Source: Ophioceras dolichostomum
Taxonomy: Eukaryota; Ascomycota; Sordariomycetes; Magnaporthales; Ophioceraceae
Assembly: GCA_003049485.1 (NCBI GenBank)
Contig: PYST01000206.1
Coordinates: forward strand, 1-64,000
Direction of reading: 5' to 3'
Length of the DNA stretch: 64,000 nt
The position numbers were made by a program, and so were the translations under genes. How positions within the stretch are numbered: position 1 is the first letter of the stretch; each line of letters begins with the position of its first letter. The notes under the pieces are model-generated. The model was not told where the DNA came from, did no database searches, and was given only the letters and a program-made list of their open reading frames with translations. This document shows positions 46,742 to 59,800 of this stretch, piece after piece.

Positions 46742-47965
46742 GGCGATGCTTTCATGGTGATGCTGCTTTACAGCATTTGGCGCCTACGGCCATCTGCAAC
46801 ATTGCGGAGCCCAGGCGGGAGTGCGCCTCGTGGTGCTACTTTTCGACGAGCATTGACGTTGCCTAGTTGGACCTGGCTGGCTCGGCTGACACGGCGAGAA
46901 TGAGAAGGGGGAAAAGGGGGCAAGAGGTAAGAGGGGTGGGTGGCGGGAGAGACGGAATGGCGGAAGAGGCGGAAGAGCGGGCGACGGATGTTCATGCACT
47001 GGCCAACCGGGACCAATTTGTCGGGTCAGGTCCTCTCTCTCGGCGGGGACGGGGACGCGGGGTTTCGGAGACGCCACAGCACCGAGCTTTTTTTCAATTC
47101 GGTGAGGACGACCCCTGGCCTCAGCGTGGGGGTGCCGTCCACTCTCAGACAATGAGACCAATCGACTGACAGACTACCTAGGTAGGTACCCAAGAGACCA
47201 TCAGATAAGAAAAAGCCGAGGACAGTGATGGTATATATAAAAGCGCAAGATTTCAGGCATTTTCCCCCTTGTAAATTCAGTGAATAATAGGGAGGCATGG
47301 GACGTGTCTTCGGACGAATAAGTGAATGTCGCCTTTCGTCCCATATCACTGGGTGGCCTTGGACGACCGATCTGCTCACATCTGCTAGCCACAACGCAGA
47401 TATTCCTATAGTCCGGGCTGCCATCTGGCTGCCCTCTGGATCTTTTATGCGATCTCATGTTCGTCATCAGTAGAGTGGAATATTTACCTAGGCTACAGTG
47501 TTTTCTGGCTGCGAGGCCGTGTGCTAAATAAAAACGTGCAAGAATACCATCCATCAGATCCGTTGCCTGTTATCCGACGACATAACCCAAAAAAAAGGCT
47601 TGTCTTAGCCGGGCGAAACCGAAGCGAATGCCCGCGCCGCCATGGCTCTGCTGGACCATATCCCAAAAGAAATAGTACCTGGGAGACGTCCCCGCCCTGT
47701 ATATAAGCAAAGAGAAACATATCCAAAAAGCTGTGATCTCAACGAGCGTATCGTATCGCCAATAACCTCGAACAAATCCATCCTAGTTCGGCCGATCGAG
47801 ATCGTTGCACCCAAACCAACCCATAGACTTTGCTATGAAGCAGAAAAGCAGAAAAGCAAAAACAACACCCATACCCACACCCACACAAGACAACCCCTCA
47901 TTAAAGGTGGGTGGAAAACATCCAAGAGAAGAAGCAAGGGGGAAAGAGACAACCAACCAAAAAAA
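46742..47965. promoter_or_regulatory. Promoter/leader of the GST-fusion gene and 3' flank of the Zn2Cys6 gene
   Basis: 1.22 kb between two tandem minus-strand genes. It contains a TACCTAGGTAGGTACC palindrome cluster at 47172-47190 and a TATATATAAA box at about 47232, which lies about 490 bp upstream of the GST-fusion start and is a candidate core promoter. A minus-strand open frame at 46784-47161 in the presumed leader has no recognisable domain. Confidence 0.5.
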
Positions 47966-50900
47966 TCAAGGGTTAGCATCCCACCCAAGATCCATCGTCT
48001 CCATCGGCCCCATCTGCATAATGCTCCTCAGCACCCCCTCCGCAACGGGCGTCATGGGCGTCTGCCCCGTGATCTCCCCCCACGCGTGCACGCCCACGCC
48101 GAACTCGCTCCCGGGACCGTCCTGCATCATGCTCATGCCCGCAGAGCCCAGCCCGAACCCGTGCGCCGTTGCCGCCGCTGCTGCCGCCGCCACCGCCGCC
48201 GTCGTCGAGGAGCCGAAGTAAGCGCCCACGTTTTGGCTGTGCTGCTCCATCTCCCCACCTCCTCCTCCACGGCCGCCGCCGCGTTGTGCTCCTCCTCCAT
48301 CGGTCAGGCTCTGGTGCGGCGACACGGGACTCGCCTCGAACGAGCTCCTGCCGCCACCACCGCCGTTTCCGCTTGTACCCGCACCAGTAACGCTCCCCCC
48401 AACACTGCCGCTACCCGCTCCTCCCGCCGCGGACAGGCTGTGCCGCTGCTCAGACGCCGTGCTCGAGTTCGGCGTCGGCTGGTTAGACGTGCCCGCGTTA
48501 GGCGACGTCGACATCTCCCCGCCGTCGCCGCCGTCGCCGCCGTACATGGAGTGCGAGTGGTGCGAGTTCGGCGTGAGGTTCATCCCTCCCCTGCCCCCTC
48601 CTCCTCCTCCTCCTCCTCCTCCTCCTCCGCCGCTGGAGCTGCTCGGCCCGCTGCTGCGCTCGCGCGTGGGCAGCCGGGTCTCCGGGCTGAGCCAGTTGCC
48701 GGAGCCGAGGCCGCTCGCGGGGGCGCTGCTGCTGCCAGTTTGCGAATCCGGGCCGCCGCCGCCGCCGCCGTCTGGGTCGTCGGTGGTGAGGTTGGGGCCG
48801 GCAGTTGGGTTTCCGTTGTCCTCGGCCGTCTTCAGGAAGTGGCACTCGTTGCGGTACGCGAAGATGCCGTTGCTGCCCGGCCCTTCCTCGCAGGGCGCGC
48901 CTTGGCGAGGCGCCGCGCTCATGTTCATGAAACTTGACGGCTGTCCAGACAGGAAGGTTTTGCTCAGCTATGGTCAAACCGATGGTGCACTTACACATAC
49001 CGGGCGGGGGGAAATGGTACTTGTAGAACGTGGTATGAACTCACGCTATCGGAACTCCGCTGGAAGGCATTCTTCAGAGCTGGTATCCTAGCGCCGAGGG
49101 CCTCCAGGTCCACGTCGAGTTGGACCAGGAAAGACTCTGTCAGGGGGTTCTTCCGCTTCAACGCATTCATCGCCGCGAGCAGGAAGCGGAGCGAGTCAAC
49201 AGACTGGCTGTCCTCGGGCCGGCTCTTGAGGTACTGGACGAAGACCCGCGAGGACACGTAGAGGCAGAATGAGATGAACGGATTCATCTAATTCGTTGTC
49301 ATTCATTGTCAGTTGTTAGATTCTAAAAATGGGGCTGAGACTCATTGAGACACATTGTTGCTCACCGCCGACAAATCCATGTGAGAGACCATGCGCATGA
49401 TGCTCGCAATCTCGTTGGCCGCCGTGATGCAGCGGACCTTGCTCTCGGAGCTCACGGCCGAAGGCATGCGGTTCTTGTCGGCCTTGAATATGGCGGCCTG
49501 ATGCAGGCAGATGGTGGAGGTGTGGATGCACATGTTAGTGTAGACGATGTTGGGGTTCTGCAGGCCCTGCGGCAGCTTCAGATGCTGTGGCAGACAAAGC
49601 GAAGTGTTCAGCAGGATGTTGTCCATGGTCCGGTGGCGTTTCCAGAACTCGCCGTTCAGGTCGTGATCGCGGTCGTCCTCGTCCGGACGGTGCAGATGCA
49701 CCAGGTTCCGCCCGAACAGGCAGGCCATCAGGACGATCCCGCCGAAAGGCGACAGCTTGCCGGCGCCGGCGGGACTCATGGCCTCGCTCAGTGACATGGT
49801 CTGTTCGGGTCGGCTGTACTCGAAGGCGTCCTCCGAGGCCGGGAGGTTTGTCATGATGTCTCGTTCATCGATCGTCATTGGCCAGCCCGTCCCTATACTC
49901 GAGTATCGATCCTCTGCGAAGGCCATCCAAAACGTCCGCCTCCTTTCCTCCCTTTCTGTCCAATCTCGAGGAGGTGGCAGGCACTGCTTCACGTCCAGAC
50001 CAGCGCCGTCGAGTCGGTGGAGTCCAACCCTGCAGCCATGTTAGTCATCTCCGTCCTATTTCACCCCGTCCAAATCTGAGGCCATACGAGGCGAGGGGGG
50101 AAAATGAAGTGGGGGTTTCTTTTTTGTCTCACATTTGAGCGAGTCGGACTGCAGATCCTGTGTTTATCCAGGCCCTGGGGAAGTACATCATCTTGAGCTC
50201 ATACGAGGCCAGCAGAATGTGAGTCTGCGTGTGCGCGACGCAGATGATGTGTTCTCCATAGCCTTTGATGTAGTCGGCCTCAACGTACTTCCGGGCGCGT
50301 GCGTAGAAGAGGTCCTTCATGTCGTTGTATTTGTCTGCAACCGAACAGGCAAGCGTCCACATTGCGTAACGCAAGCAGACAGGCGGCCGTTGATTTGGCG
50401 CGCTGCATATGCAATTATTAGCAACCGTCAGCACACGCTCACATACCAAGCGACCTCGACCTGTCCAAGCAGCCTTAGGCCTTAAAAAGATCATTCGGGC
50501 ATCACATATAAAGCCCAACAGATACATGGGGTTAAGAGCGAGAAGAATCCAAAGAGACATAAACATACAGATTCATGGCCGCGAGATATCTGTACTTGTG
50601 GATCATGGGCATTGAAGGGTGAATCTTCTCGAAGTAGATCTGGTGTCTGCTCAGGGGGGGTCAGGGGTTAGCAGCTTGTACTCTATCACGGTCTGTTCGT
50701 TCCCGTACGCATAACGCGAACAAGCTCCAGCATCGGGGGAAGTGGGGAAACGGGGACGGGGACAGGGACGAAGTGGAAAACGAGAGATCCTAACAGGTCG
50801 TCGATGGTCTCTTGGGGTGGCAGCGGTTCCTCCAGTCCCAATCCAATCATCTCCCAGGTGAAGTTGTTATCGACATTGCTCATGTTCATCGTCATGTTGC

Positions 50901-51672
50901 TGTTGAAGTTGAACTCGTCGATAGATCCGGGCTGGGGCGGAGACTCGGGGGGATAGTGCCAGCGGTCCGCTTCGCGGCCGTGAGCGACGCCGATAGACGG
51001 ATCCGCCACCGTGAAGTTGGCAGCAGCAGCGGCGGCAACGGCGGCGGCGGCCTTCTCGGCCCTCTTCGAGCCGGCATCGCCGGAGCCGATGCCCTTTGCG
51101 GCGGCATTGGACGCGACACGGGCTGGCGGGTCCTGCGTCTTGAGGAGCGTCTCGACTTGCTCTGTTCAAGATGATCGGGACGGACGGACGGTTAGCTACT
51201 TATACATCTTGTCGTGCACGGTGGGCCGGCCGCCGCCGTCGCCATGACGCACGGCGTCCAGCAGACGGCTTGCCGCAGACGGACGGCATGTGGCATGTGG
51301 GATGCTTCAGGCTTCCATCGCACAAAACGCGCGGGGGGAAAAAGACGGAAGGGAAACACGGCCGTAATCTCTAGACGTACTCAACCGTTCCTCCAGGGCC
51401 TTGACGTATCCACGCTTAGGACCGCTCTTCCTCCTGACTTCGTCATACGCGCACGAGTGCCCCAACCTCGTGCAGGTGCTACAGCTCGGCTTGTACCCAT
51501 CGCACTTGAGTTTCCTCTTGCGACACACCACGCAGGCCAGACGCTTTGGCTTGGGAATGTTCGAGTTGTCGCCCGCCGCACCGGTGGCCGCCGTCGCAGT
51601 CCCGGGCGCCAAAGCGTCGGTACCGTCGGCGGTCATCACCACCTCAGGCGGGGAATTCGACGAGGACGACAT
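47966..51672 (-). CDS. Zn2Cys6 fungal-specific transcription factor
   Basis: Seven exons: 51672-51381, 51161-50795, 50646-50569, 50402-50133, 50029-49366, 49287-49045, 48940-47966; 962 aa, all phases consistent. The binuclear zinc cluster is at residues 47-74 (Cys 47, 50, 57, 64, 67, 74; C-x2-C-x6-C-x6-C-x2-C-x6-C), preceded by KPKR and followed by the linker RRKSGPKRGYVKALEERLK and a short coiled coil (QVETLLK). The fungal_trans middle homology region runs from QIYFEKIHPSMPMIHKYRYL through RLAQMVGLHRLDG and REERRRTFWMAFAEDRYSS. The last exon is Gly/Ser/Asn-rich with a run of about 11 Gly, plausibly an activation or phase-separating tail. It is a nuclear DNA-binding regulator; target genes cannot be read from context. 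The RRKSGPKRGYVKALE linker recalls a conserved filamentous-fungal clade that may include Fow2-type pathogenicity regulators, but I would not name it. Confidence 0.92.
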
Positions 51673-53964
51673 CGGATCGCAGCATTACACAACCCCCCTG
51701 AAAAAGCCGCACGAGAGGAGGTCCACAGCAGGCAGGGCAGGCAGATTAGTCGAACTGGGTGGCGCTGTGTACGCAGTCGTCGTCGCCGTCGGAGTTGTCG
51801 GAGTTGAGCGTCGTCGCCGTGCGTGCTGGTTTATTATCCCTTTCCTTCCTTCTCCTAGCATACGGGGTCCGGTCGGGTGGCGGTCGCAAGAGACTGAGTT
51901 CTGAGCGGGGAGGGTCGTGGTGGGAATAACGTTAAAACCGCCTAAGTTGCACTGGACCGACCCAATGGGATGGCAATTGATTGCTGGCTCGACTATCGAA
52001 AAGGTTCTACCACGCGCCGAGGCCTCGGGTACTGTTGACGAGAGAAAAGGGGATTTCCGAGTTTACTGTTATCGAAAACTACGGAATATTGGAAATTGTG
52101 TGAAGGAGTTTGTTCAGATAGGTGTCCAGGACTAAGCAGGGCCACTTCCGCTGCTGAGGTGTACCGAAGGAGGAGGTGTACCATTGAGTGCAGATAGCAG
52201 GCGTGCCAATGTGCCTGAACACGGTCACAGATGGACTTGAACCCCCCGTATTTTTCGCGATTTCAGGGTGGGGCTCTCCGTGAACAAATTTCAATGCTGA
52301 GAGGACTGAGAGGATGAGGAACACTGTTGTTTCCCAGGGTCAGTTCGGCCAGGTCTAGGCTGTCGCAACTGGCAACCAACCCTACGGCTCGTCGGTATTG
52401 GATGCACACGCTTCTTGCTGCAGTGCTGACAGATGCCTGGAGTCGAAACAAGGAGCATTGGTCCTCCTCCCTCCGCCTTTGCACAGGCGAAACTGAGAAG
52501 AACAGCCCAGGAAAGAGAAGAGGGGATAAAAAAAAAGAAGACGTGTCGTTGGTTAGATCAGACTGATACGTTGCTTCCAAGTTCGAACCCATTCACATTC
52601 CCAGCCAGCCACCGAGGACCCATCCCCAACCTTCATGCCTCACAGGGCGACGTGCGTGCCGGACAAGGCAGCACACGGGACGCATCACCTCACCCAGCCA
52701 GCAGTTTTTTTAGCCCCTCCCATCGTCGCGGGCAGGGCACCCCTAGTTCGGTCTCCCGGACCACCGCTTCGCCAACCAATATCGTTGGCCCAAATCCACC
52801 CATGGACTTCACTAATATAACCCAGCAGATACGACTATACATACAGCCTACATATTCCGTACTCGTAACCTCGAACCTCGATAGCAGCTCGGCTGGGCGA
52901 CTTGTCGATGAACATGGCATGCACCGCGCGTCCGCTCCGGAAGCCACCTGTAACATTCTCATGTTGTGCGAGGGTTCTCACGCGTAGACGGATTGTAGAC
53001 CGAAGATTCCCGGCAGGCTGTTCCCTCTAGGATGTTGTCTCTACGAAGTGTTGTTCAGGATTCGATGAGATACGTTATAGCTGAGCTGCTGAGATCTCCA
53101 TGGTAGCTGGATCTCTGAGTCCCGCCCGACCTGCTCCTGCAGCGTATCCCGGTCCCACCGTCCCTAGTTCTGATCCCAATCCCGCTCCCTTTCTCTCTCT
53201 CTCTCTCTCTCCAGCAAACTCTTCTCGTGTCCCTCTCTCGAGAGTGCTTCCGTCACAAGACTTTCCCCGGAATGTCTCAAAAGTAAGGTTTGGCCAAGAA
53301 AAGATGCGAATACTTGGTAGCTCGCATGCATGTGCGCGGCCATCATCTGTTCTATTCTCTAAACCTGCTGCCACCACCCGTTCGTTTTCCATGTGGTGTC
53401 ACGCCAAGAAACCTGCACTTTTCTCATTTTCTGGGACTGCTCGAAGGTGTTCTCCTGGGAAAACGGGTTGATTATTAATAGCACTTTTCCTCTCGAATAC
53501 TCCAATAGCTCTTTCAGTTTCCACGGGATTGGGAGCGACACACCACACCCAACACACGGCACGCATGCTACTACGAGAAGCATATTCACCACCCACCCTC
53601 TTATTATGCCGTCTCGGCAACTTCGCGAGGTATGGGGTAGGTGCGGCATCTCGACTCTCTAGCTTCTGAGCACGAGCAACCAACCATCCCTCCTTTCTAG
53701 AACAACTTTTCCATTATCGTCGTCATCCTCAGTGGCGCTTCTCCAGATAGGATACGTCGGGAAAGTCATCCCACGCCAAAACCTGCAGTGAGAAGGCAAA
53801 AAAGTTGCGTGTCATTCAGTCATCATCAGAAAAGCTGCAAGTGGGTGTGCTTACGGAGAATTATTGACGGGAACTCTGCTTTCCGGTAACCTTTACAATT
53901 CGTGTTGTTTTTCTCGAACCCTTTCTTTCCCACCAAGTTCCATGCTTTCCCCCCCCCCCCCCCC

Positions 53965-53965
53965 N
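53965..53965. other. Single ambiguous base in a poly-C run
   Basis: The N follows at least 14 Cs and precedes three more. It is intergenic, so no reading frame is affected. Confidence 0.98.
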
Positions 53966-54428
53966 CCCTTCTTCTTTCTGTCCTTGTGCAGAACACTGCA
54001 GGCAGCTGTTTGCCCCTTATGGACCAAGTGATTCCTCACGCTTCGACCGAAAAAAGGCGAGCAAAAGTGCCCAATCCCAGCCAGATACAAGGGTGGTGGG
54101 TGGTGCTGGGGTCACAGCGGCGGCACGAAGGGGGGCTGCACAGCCTCACCACTGCACTGATGGGCAAATGACGATGCCTGGATCGACGGCCCCACGGTGC
54201 TGTGAAGCCGTGGTGCCGGGTGGTCAATTCGGGGTGGAATTGCGCCGGTCTGACGGTAACCCGTGATGTCTCACGTGGCAGCCCCCGTAGCCACAGTGGA
54301 CGGTGCCCTCGGGCCACCGCCGGACAAGTCCGAGATCTTTTAGTCTGTTCCTCGGCAGTGCCTGGCCGTGGACGCCAAGGTACACCGCATGTGCCGTGGA
54401 CGGAGGCTCAGGATCCATAGTCGTGCTC

Positions 54429-54468
54429 TCTCACGCTCTCACGCTCTCACGCTCTCACGCTCTCACGC
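54429..54468. repeat. TCTCACGC tandem repeat, five copies
   Basis: Five perfect 8-bp units in intergenic DNA, about 220 bp past the TEX1 stop codon on its transcribed strand. Confidence 0.92.
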
Positions 54469-54684
54469 CCGGCGAGGAGTCATGTTCGGTGTTCAGATCT
54501 TATATCATCCAAGTCTCAATAGTAAGTGCATAAGTGCCTCAACTTAGAACAGGGAGAATACCACTGCTTCCGGGCACATCGCCGAGGCATTGTCATCCTG
54601 AGCCGCATCGCGGCCTAAGGCAATCCGTTAGGGGTATCAACTTGCATCAGCACTACACAATTTCTTCTATGGGATGAGATACAA

Positions 54685-56232
54685 TTACTTCCTCTCGGCG
54701 TCGACTCCGATAATGCGAAGTAGCCCGAGATCGGAATATGCAAGACAGTACCGCGTCGGGGCCCAAGAAACGATCGGACACGGCCCGACAGTCTTGAAGG
54801 TGTGGACATGATCGCCCGACTCCACATGCGAGGCTTCTAGTCCAGCGCCTGTGCATAGCAAATAGTTAGCCATCAGGGTACGGAACATGTGACTAGCAAC
54901 CGTTCAAGAAAGGAGGCCTTACCATCTTCACTTCCTCCGACAACAAACGAGCCATCAAAACTGAAGCCTATTCACAAGTTTACATGCACTGGTCAGCCAA
55001 TATATTGAGACAAACAGCGCAGCTAGTGGGCGGTGAAGCGGTGACGTAGCTAGCAAGAAAATAAGGGGTACGGCTGCAGCTGGCTTACTGATGCTCCTCA
55101 CTGGCCCGTTCATCTTGCCGATCGTCCGCTGGCAGATCCAGTCGGTGGTGTCCCAGATAGCTATCATCGAGTCGGCCCCTCCTGACGCGAGATACCGGCC
55201 CGTCGGGCTGAGCTCGACAGACAGGCACGAGGCCGTGTGCCCCGTGAGCTTGAACTCGGAGGACTCACCCTCGGAGACGGGGTAGTTCACGTTGAACACC
55301 GGCTCGAGCTCCGGGTACGACAGGATCCTGATCCGGCCGTCGCCTGTGGCCATGAAGATCTTCTTGCCGCCCCAGCAGAAGGCGATCTGGTTGGTCTGGA
55401 TGGGCTGCTGGTGCGTTGCGCGAGGGGCGGGCTCTGTCGGAGATAAGATGGATATCTTGTCCGACTTGATAGGTAGTGATAGTGTGGGGTTCGAACGTGA
55501 GCTTCTTGAATATTCGGATGCTCGTCGTCTTCTAGGGTTCACTACCCCTCTCATACTCGTTGCGGAATTCAGGATATCAGGGGGTCTGCTTGCTTACTTG
55601 AGTTCCAACAATGAGGCTTTCGCCATCTGGCGCCCAGACCAGCGTGAAGGCCTCATCGAGGCCCTTGACCTCGTTGACGCAGCCTTTGGTCCGGACATCC
55701 CAGAACTTCACTACGCCGTCATTACTGACACTGCAAAGCTCCGCATCTTTGACGGGGTTGAAGGCGATCTTCTCAATCGGCGCCTGGTGGCCCTTCAGCT
55801 CTGTTGAGAACCGGGCGATAGGCTTTTCTGGGTTCCCTAGCAGAAAGCAAGCATAGGACAGTCAGCATAACTTCGGGTCCCTCAGTCTTAGCCTTAGACT
55901 TGGTGTCATTTTGCGGCCTCTGAGCTCTCAACTCACAAACGCGAAGAGTCTTGTCTGCAGCCCCAGTGGCGACCAGGCTTCCAAGTGGGTTCCAGGCTAT
56001 TGAGCGTATACTAATGCATGCATGCATGGTAACTCTGCGTCAGTATCCATCTGTCTGGAAACTCAGAAGGTAGCACAGGGAGATTGGAAGATTCGGGGCC
56101 TCACGCGGTGCTATTGCTAGGTCTCGATGCCTGATCCGCGCTGTATGTCTGGGCGTTCAACGCCTTGAAGGACTGGGAAAACTTGTCCTTGGAGATCCTC
56201 TGTCTTGATCTTACGAGGGATGGGGGTGCCAT
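54685..56232 (-). CDS. tex1: THO complex subunit TEX1 (THOC3), WD40 protein
   Basis: Six exons: 56232-56105, 56010-55937, 55836-55598, 55464-55089, 54967-54923, 54848-54685; 341 aa with consistent phases. The chain reads as a seven-bladed WD40 propeller: IRSIAWNPLGSLVATGAADK, GHQAPIEKIAFNP, LCSVSNDGVVKFWDVRTK, SDKISILSPTE, QTNQIAFCWGGKKIF, ELSPTGRYLASGGADSMIAIWD, FSFDGSFVVGGSEDG and IVSWAPTRYCLAYSD. Tex1/THOC3 is a component of the THO/TREX complex, which couples transcription with mRNA packaging and nuclear export. Length matches the family (about 340-350 aa). The intron between the first two exons ends at ATTAG beside a repeated CATG run, so that acceptor is chosen by phase (it yields STAIRSIAWNP). 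The start ATG precedes SKDKFSQSFKALNAQT, which is typical of fungal members. It is divergent from RIC1. Confidence 0.93.
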
Positions 56233-56828
56233 TTCTGCCAACAGCTACTCAGCGTGCAGCGATGCGATGTCCTTCCCTCAAGGACGATCGCTTTGATATC
56301 TCATCAAAGTGTGATGAGTCTGTGGGATTTCTCGAGGTGGGTGCAACTCAACTGAAGCAGCCGTAGGGGTTAAGATGTTACCTCAGCAGTAGGCTGAATG
56401 AGGTCTATTTGGCCTTATAACCCTTTCGACCGAATATCAGGGATGGCCCAATCGACTCATGACAAAGGCGATATCATTCCAAGGTGAACTATTCCGTAGA
56501 ATTTCATGGGGACAGGGCTGAACACATCTGCCAGGGGGTTTGCATGGGTTGGATGGCATGTGGGGTTCCCGCCCCACATGCTGTGTGGTCTCAGCACAGC
56601 ATCACAAGCGAATTGAAGCTTCATCGTCCATCACGAGTCTATTCCGTAACTTTACTCTAAACTTCCTCATCCAAACCGCTTTTGATTTAAATAACCCGAT
56701 CTGGAGCTCCAGTGATGGCCCATCAAGACCCCTAGCTATGCTCACTTGACAGAAGTCACATCCACGCATGCGAATGACGGACGGCCGCCCTCCTTGACTG
56801 CTCCTGGGGCTGAGACCAGGTACCCGCC
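56233..56828. promoter_or_regulatory. Shared divergent promoter of TEX1 and RIC1
   Basis: 596 bp between start codons of opposite orientation. No coding sequence is credible. CTTATAAC at about 56415 is a TATA-like element, but its orientation cannot be assigned. Confidence 0.6.
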
Positions 56829-59800
56829 ATGTACTGGCCAGTTGGAACACCCCGAGTATACGCAACCAGCAGCAGCACCAGCAGCGCCGACAGAGACAGC
56901 AGAGACTGGAGAGACGGAAGCCGTCGGGCCGATAGCAACAGCCGCACTCCAGCCTTCAATTTTGTTGTCTCCGAAGACGGGCTAGCCTCCTCATCCTCCC
57001 CAGAGCCAAGTCTCGAACGGCCGCCCCTGCCGAATAACGAGTCCAGCTCCAGCCAGGATGCGCTTGGCCTGCCCACACATGCGTCCCCATCCGCGACGCC
57101 CGTGTCGCCAACCACGCCATTGACCCCCGGCATCAAGTCTGTCGAGCATGCCTGGCACTCTCACGACGTCGCGGCCCTCCATGGCGCCGCTGGCTCAGGT
57201 TTCACGAGTCTGCCGCTGAACGAACCTATCCTGGCACTCCGGGTCGCCCGGTCCGGCCATCTCTTTGCTGTCATTACGGCCACGTCCATGACGGTGTGGC
57301 AGACGAAGGTGTGTACCAAGCTCGCGGTCACTGGATGCTTCTGTTTTGGTCTTCCCTTCCTTCTTCCCCTCCTTTCCCCCCTCTTTATCAGTGTAATGCG
57401 CCGGCTCTGACTTGGGCCTCTCTTCGATCACATAAAAGCCCACAGTTGTCCTGGCTGCCGTCGTCCGGTCCCAGGCATCGCTCCGATCGTACGGCACCAA
57501 CGTCGACCTCCTTCTGCGGCCAGACTCGGCAATCTTCGTAGTACATACGAGCCTCGGATTCCTGATCACCTACTCGCTGGCTACGGACGCCGAGGCCCGT
57601 GTCTACCGGCCGCTCTTCACGAGCCACACCAATGTGCAGCGGAGGCGACAGAGTCACGCCGGTGGGCCGGGGCACGACGCCCCTGACCAGATACTGTGGG
57701 GCCCGGGCGAAGGTCCTGGAGTGCGCGACGTCAGTGTGCGGTTCAAGATGGTGATCAAGGTGGACGCGGGCATCGAGAGCGCCCTGGCGCTGGACGACGA
57801 GCTGGTGGTTGCCACGCGCAAACCAGCCGCTGTCCAGTGCATCCGCTGGACGCCCGACAGCGCCGGCAGCCAGACCAGCACGGAGATCCTAAGCCGCATG
57901 GGCTGGCTCGAGAAGCGCGCCACCATCACGGAGATGACCAACGACCGGCCCATGAACCTGTCCACGTGGATCACCAGCGACGGCAAGGCCTACGCCGTCC
58001 AGCGCACGCCAGGGGGGCAGGCCAACCCAGAGACGGGCGAGACAGACCCGAAGAGGCTGTTCAAGGGCTACTGCTTCCATGTGCCCCGCAAGGAAAACCA
58101 GGAGCGTGAACGTGCGGCTCGCGCCGTCATCAACGCGCGCTTCTCGCTCATCGCCGTCGGGTGCGCCGACGGCAACATCCGTGTGTACTCGGTCAAGGAC
58201 TACGCGGGGAATATCCCACCGTCGCACGTGCACCAACTGCCCGTTTCAAGCTCAGCGTCGGGCCAGCTAACGACGCTGACATACTCGCCCGATGGGTACT
58301 GCCTCTTTGCGGGCTACGAGCACGGCTGGGCGACGTGGAGCGTCTACGGCAAGGCGCTCAGCACCAGTTTCGGAGCCGACGCGGCGCTGGCGGCGGCCAA
58401 TGGTGAGGCGTGGCTTACTGGGGTGCGCGACGCGGCGTGGATCGGCGGGGCGGCCGAGATGCTGCTGATCGGACCGCGGCACGAAGCGGTGTGGCTGCTC
58501 GAGATGGCACGCAGCGCCGTCACGGGCTGCTACGGCGCGGCCAACCTATTCCGGACAGTGTTGCAGACCACGGCTAGCGTGATGATCTACAGGGGCTACG
58601 ACCTTCCGGATCTAACCAGCATCTCGGCCGAGCCGTCGCTGTGGCACACGGCAAGCATCCCCGCCACGTACCTGCTCAACCAGTGGCCCATCAAGTGCAC
58701 CGTGGTGTCGCCGGACGGCAGGTACGTCGCCGTGGCTGGCCGCCGTGGGCTGGCTCACTACAGTGTCAACAGCGGGCGCTGGAAGACCTTCTCAAATGAC
58801 GCGGCCGAGAATGAGTTCCAGGTCAAGGGCGGCATGTGCTGGTACCAGAACATCCTAGTAGCCGCCGTCGAGGGTCCCGGCAGGTCGCACGAACTCCGGC
58901 TCTACTCGAGGGAGGCCGTCCTAGACGGCTCCACGTTCCTGCATCGCCATATTATGCCGTCGTCGATCGTGCTCTTGACGCCGTCAGGCGAGGACTCACT
59001 CCTGGTGTACACGCAGAGCAACTTGCTCTACCACTTCATATTCAGCACGTCGTCGTCGTCGGCGTCTGCCCAGTCCGCCGTCCCCGGGGCCAGTGGCAGG
59101 AGCTCCGTCCAGCTCGTTCAGGTCGGGCAGATCGCGTTCCACGGGATCGTCAGGTCGCCGGCGCGCGTGAGGGGCCTCAGCTGGATCCTGCCAGAGAGCC
59201 AGATGCTCAACGGTGATCCGTCGGACGACGTCGCCGTCGCATGTGTGCTGTTCCTCGTGGACGGCAAGCTTGTGCTCCTGAACCCGTCGCTCAACGACGA
59301 GGGCCAGCTGAAGTACGACATGAGGGTTGTGGCCCAGAGCGTCGAGTACTACGCCTGCATGAGGGACCAGCCTTTCGTAAATAATCAGCCGTTGACGCCG
59401 ACATCATTATTATTAACCCCCTCTCCGGCTGTGAACAATCACAACAACGCCAACACCAGCAGCAATAGCAACAATGGCACTAGTGGTGGCGGAGAAGCCT
59501 CACTTGCAAACTCGCTGTGGCTCTTCGACGGCGGGGAGTTGAAGATCTGGCCGGACATGCAGGGTGTCCAGGACGTAGTGTCTTCGGGGGGCGACTTGCC
59601 GCCCACGGCGACTCTGCCGACAGACTTCTACCCGCTGTCGGTGCTGTCGTCCAAGGCGATCGTGCTCGGCGTCGAGCCGGAGCTTGTCCAGCGCCGGGAT
59701 GTCAACTTCAGCTTCTTCCGGTTTGCTATCAGGGTGAGTGATCCTTTTCTTATTTGTCCTCTGTTCTCTCCTCTTGTTGGACACCCACATCCCGGCGGCG

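Larger units (their letters stand above)
51673..54684. other. 3.0-kb upstream region of the Zn2Cys6 gene, no gene seen
   Basis: It lies between the Zn2Cys6 start and the TEX1 stop, both on the minus strand. It contains a CT microsatellite at about 53190-53212, one N in a poly-C run (53965) and an 8-bp tandem repeat at 54429-54468. A GTTCGAACCC sequence near 52580 resembles a tRNA B box but has no cloverleaf around it. Confidence 0.55.

Noticed and set aside
47642..48937. 431-codon open frame on the plus strand
   Set aside because: Antisense to the Gly/Ser-rich last exon of the Zn2Cys6 gene. The Arg/Ala/Pro-rich product is typical of an antisense shadow.
52540..52605. tRNA-like GTTCGAACCC B box near 52580
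   Set aside because: No acceptor or anticodon stem can be folded around it, and there is no convincing A box or terminator T run.
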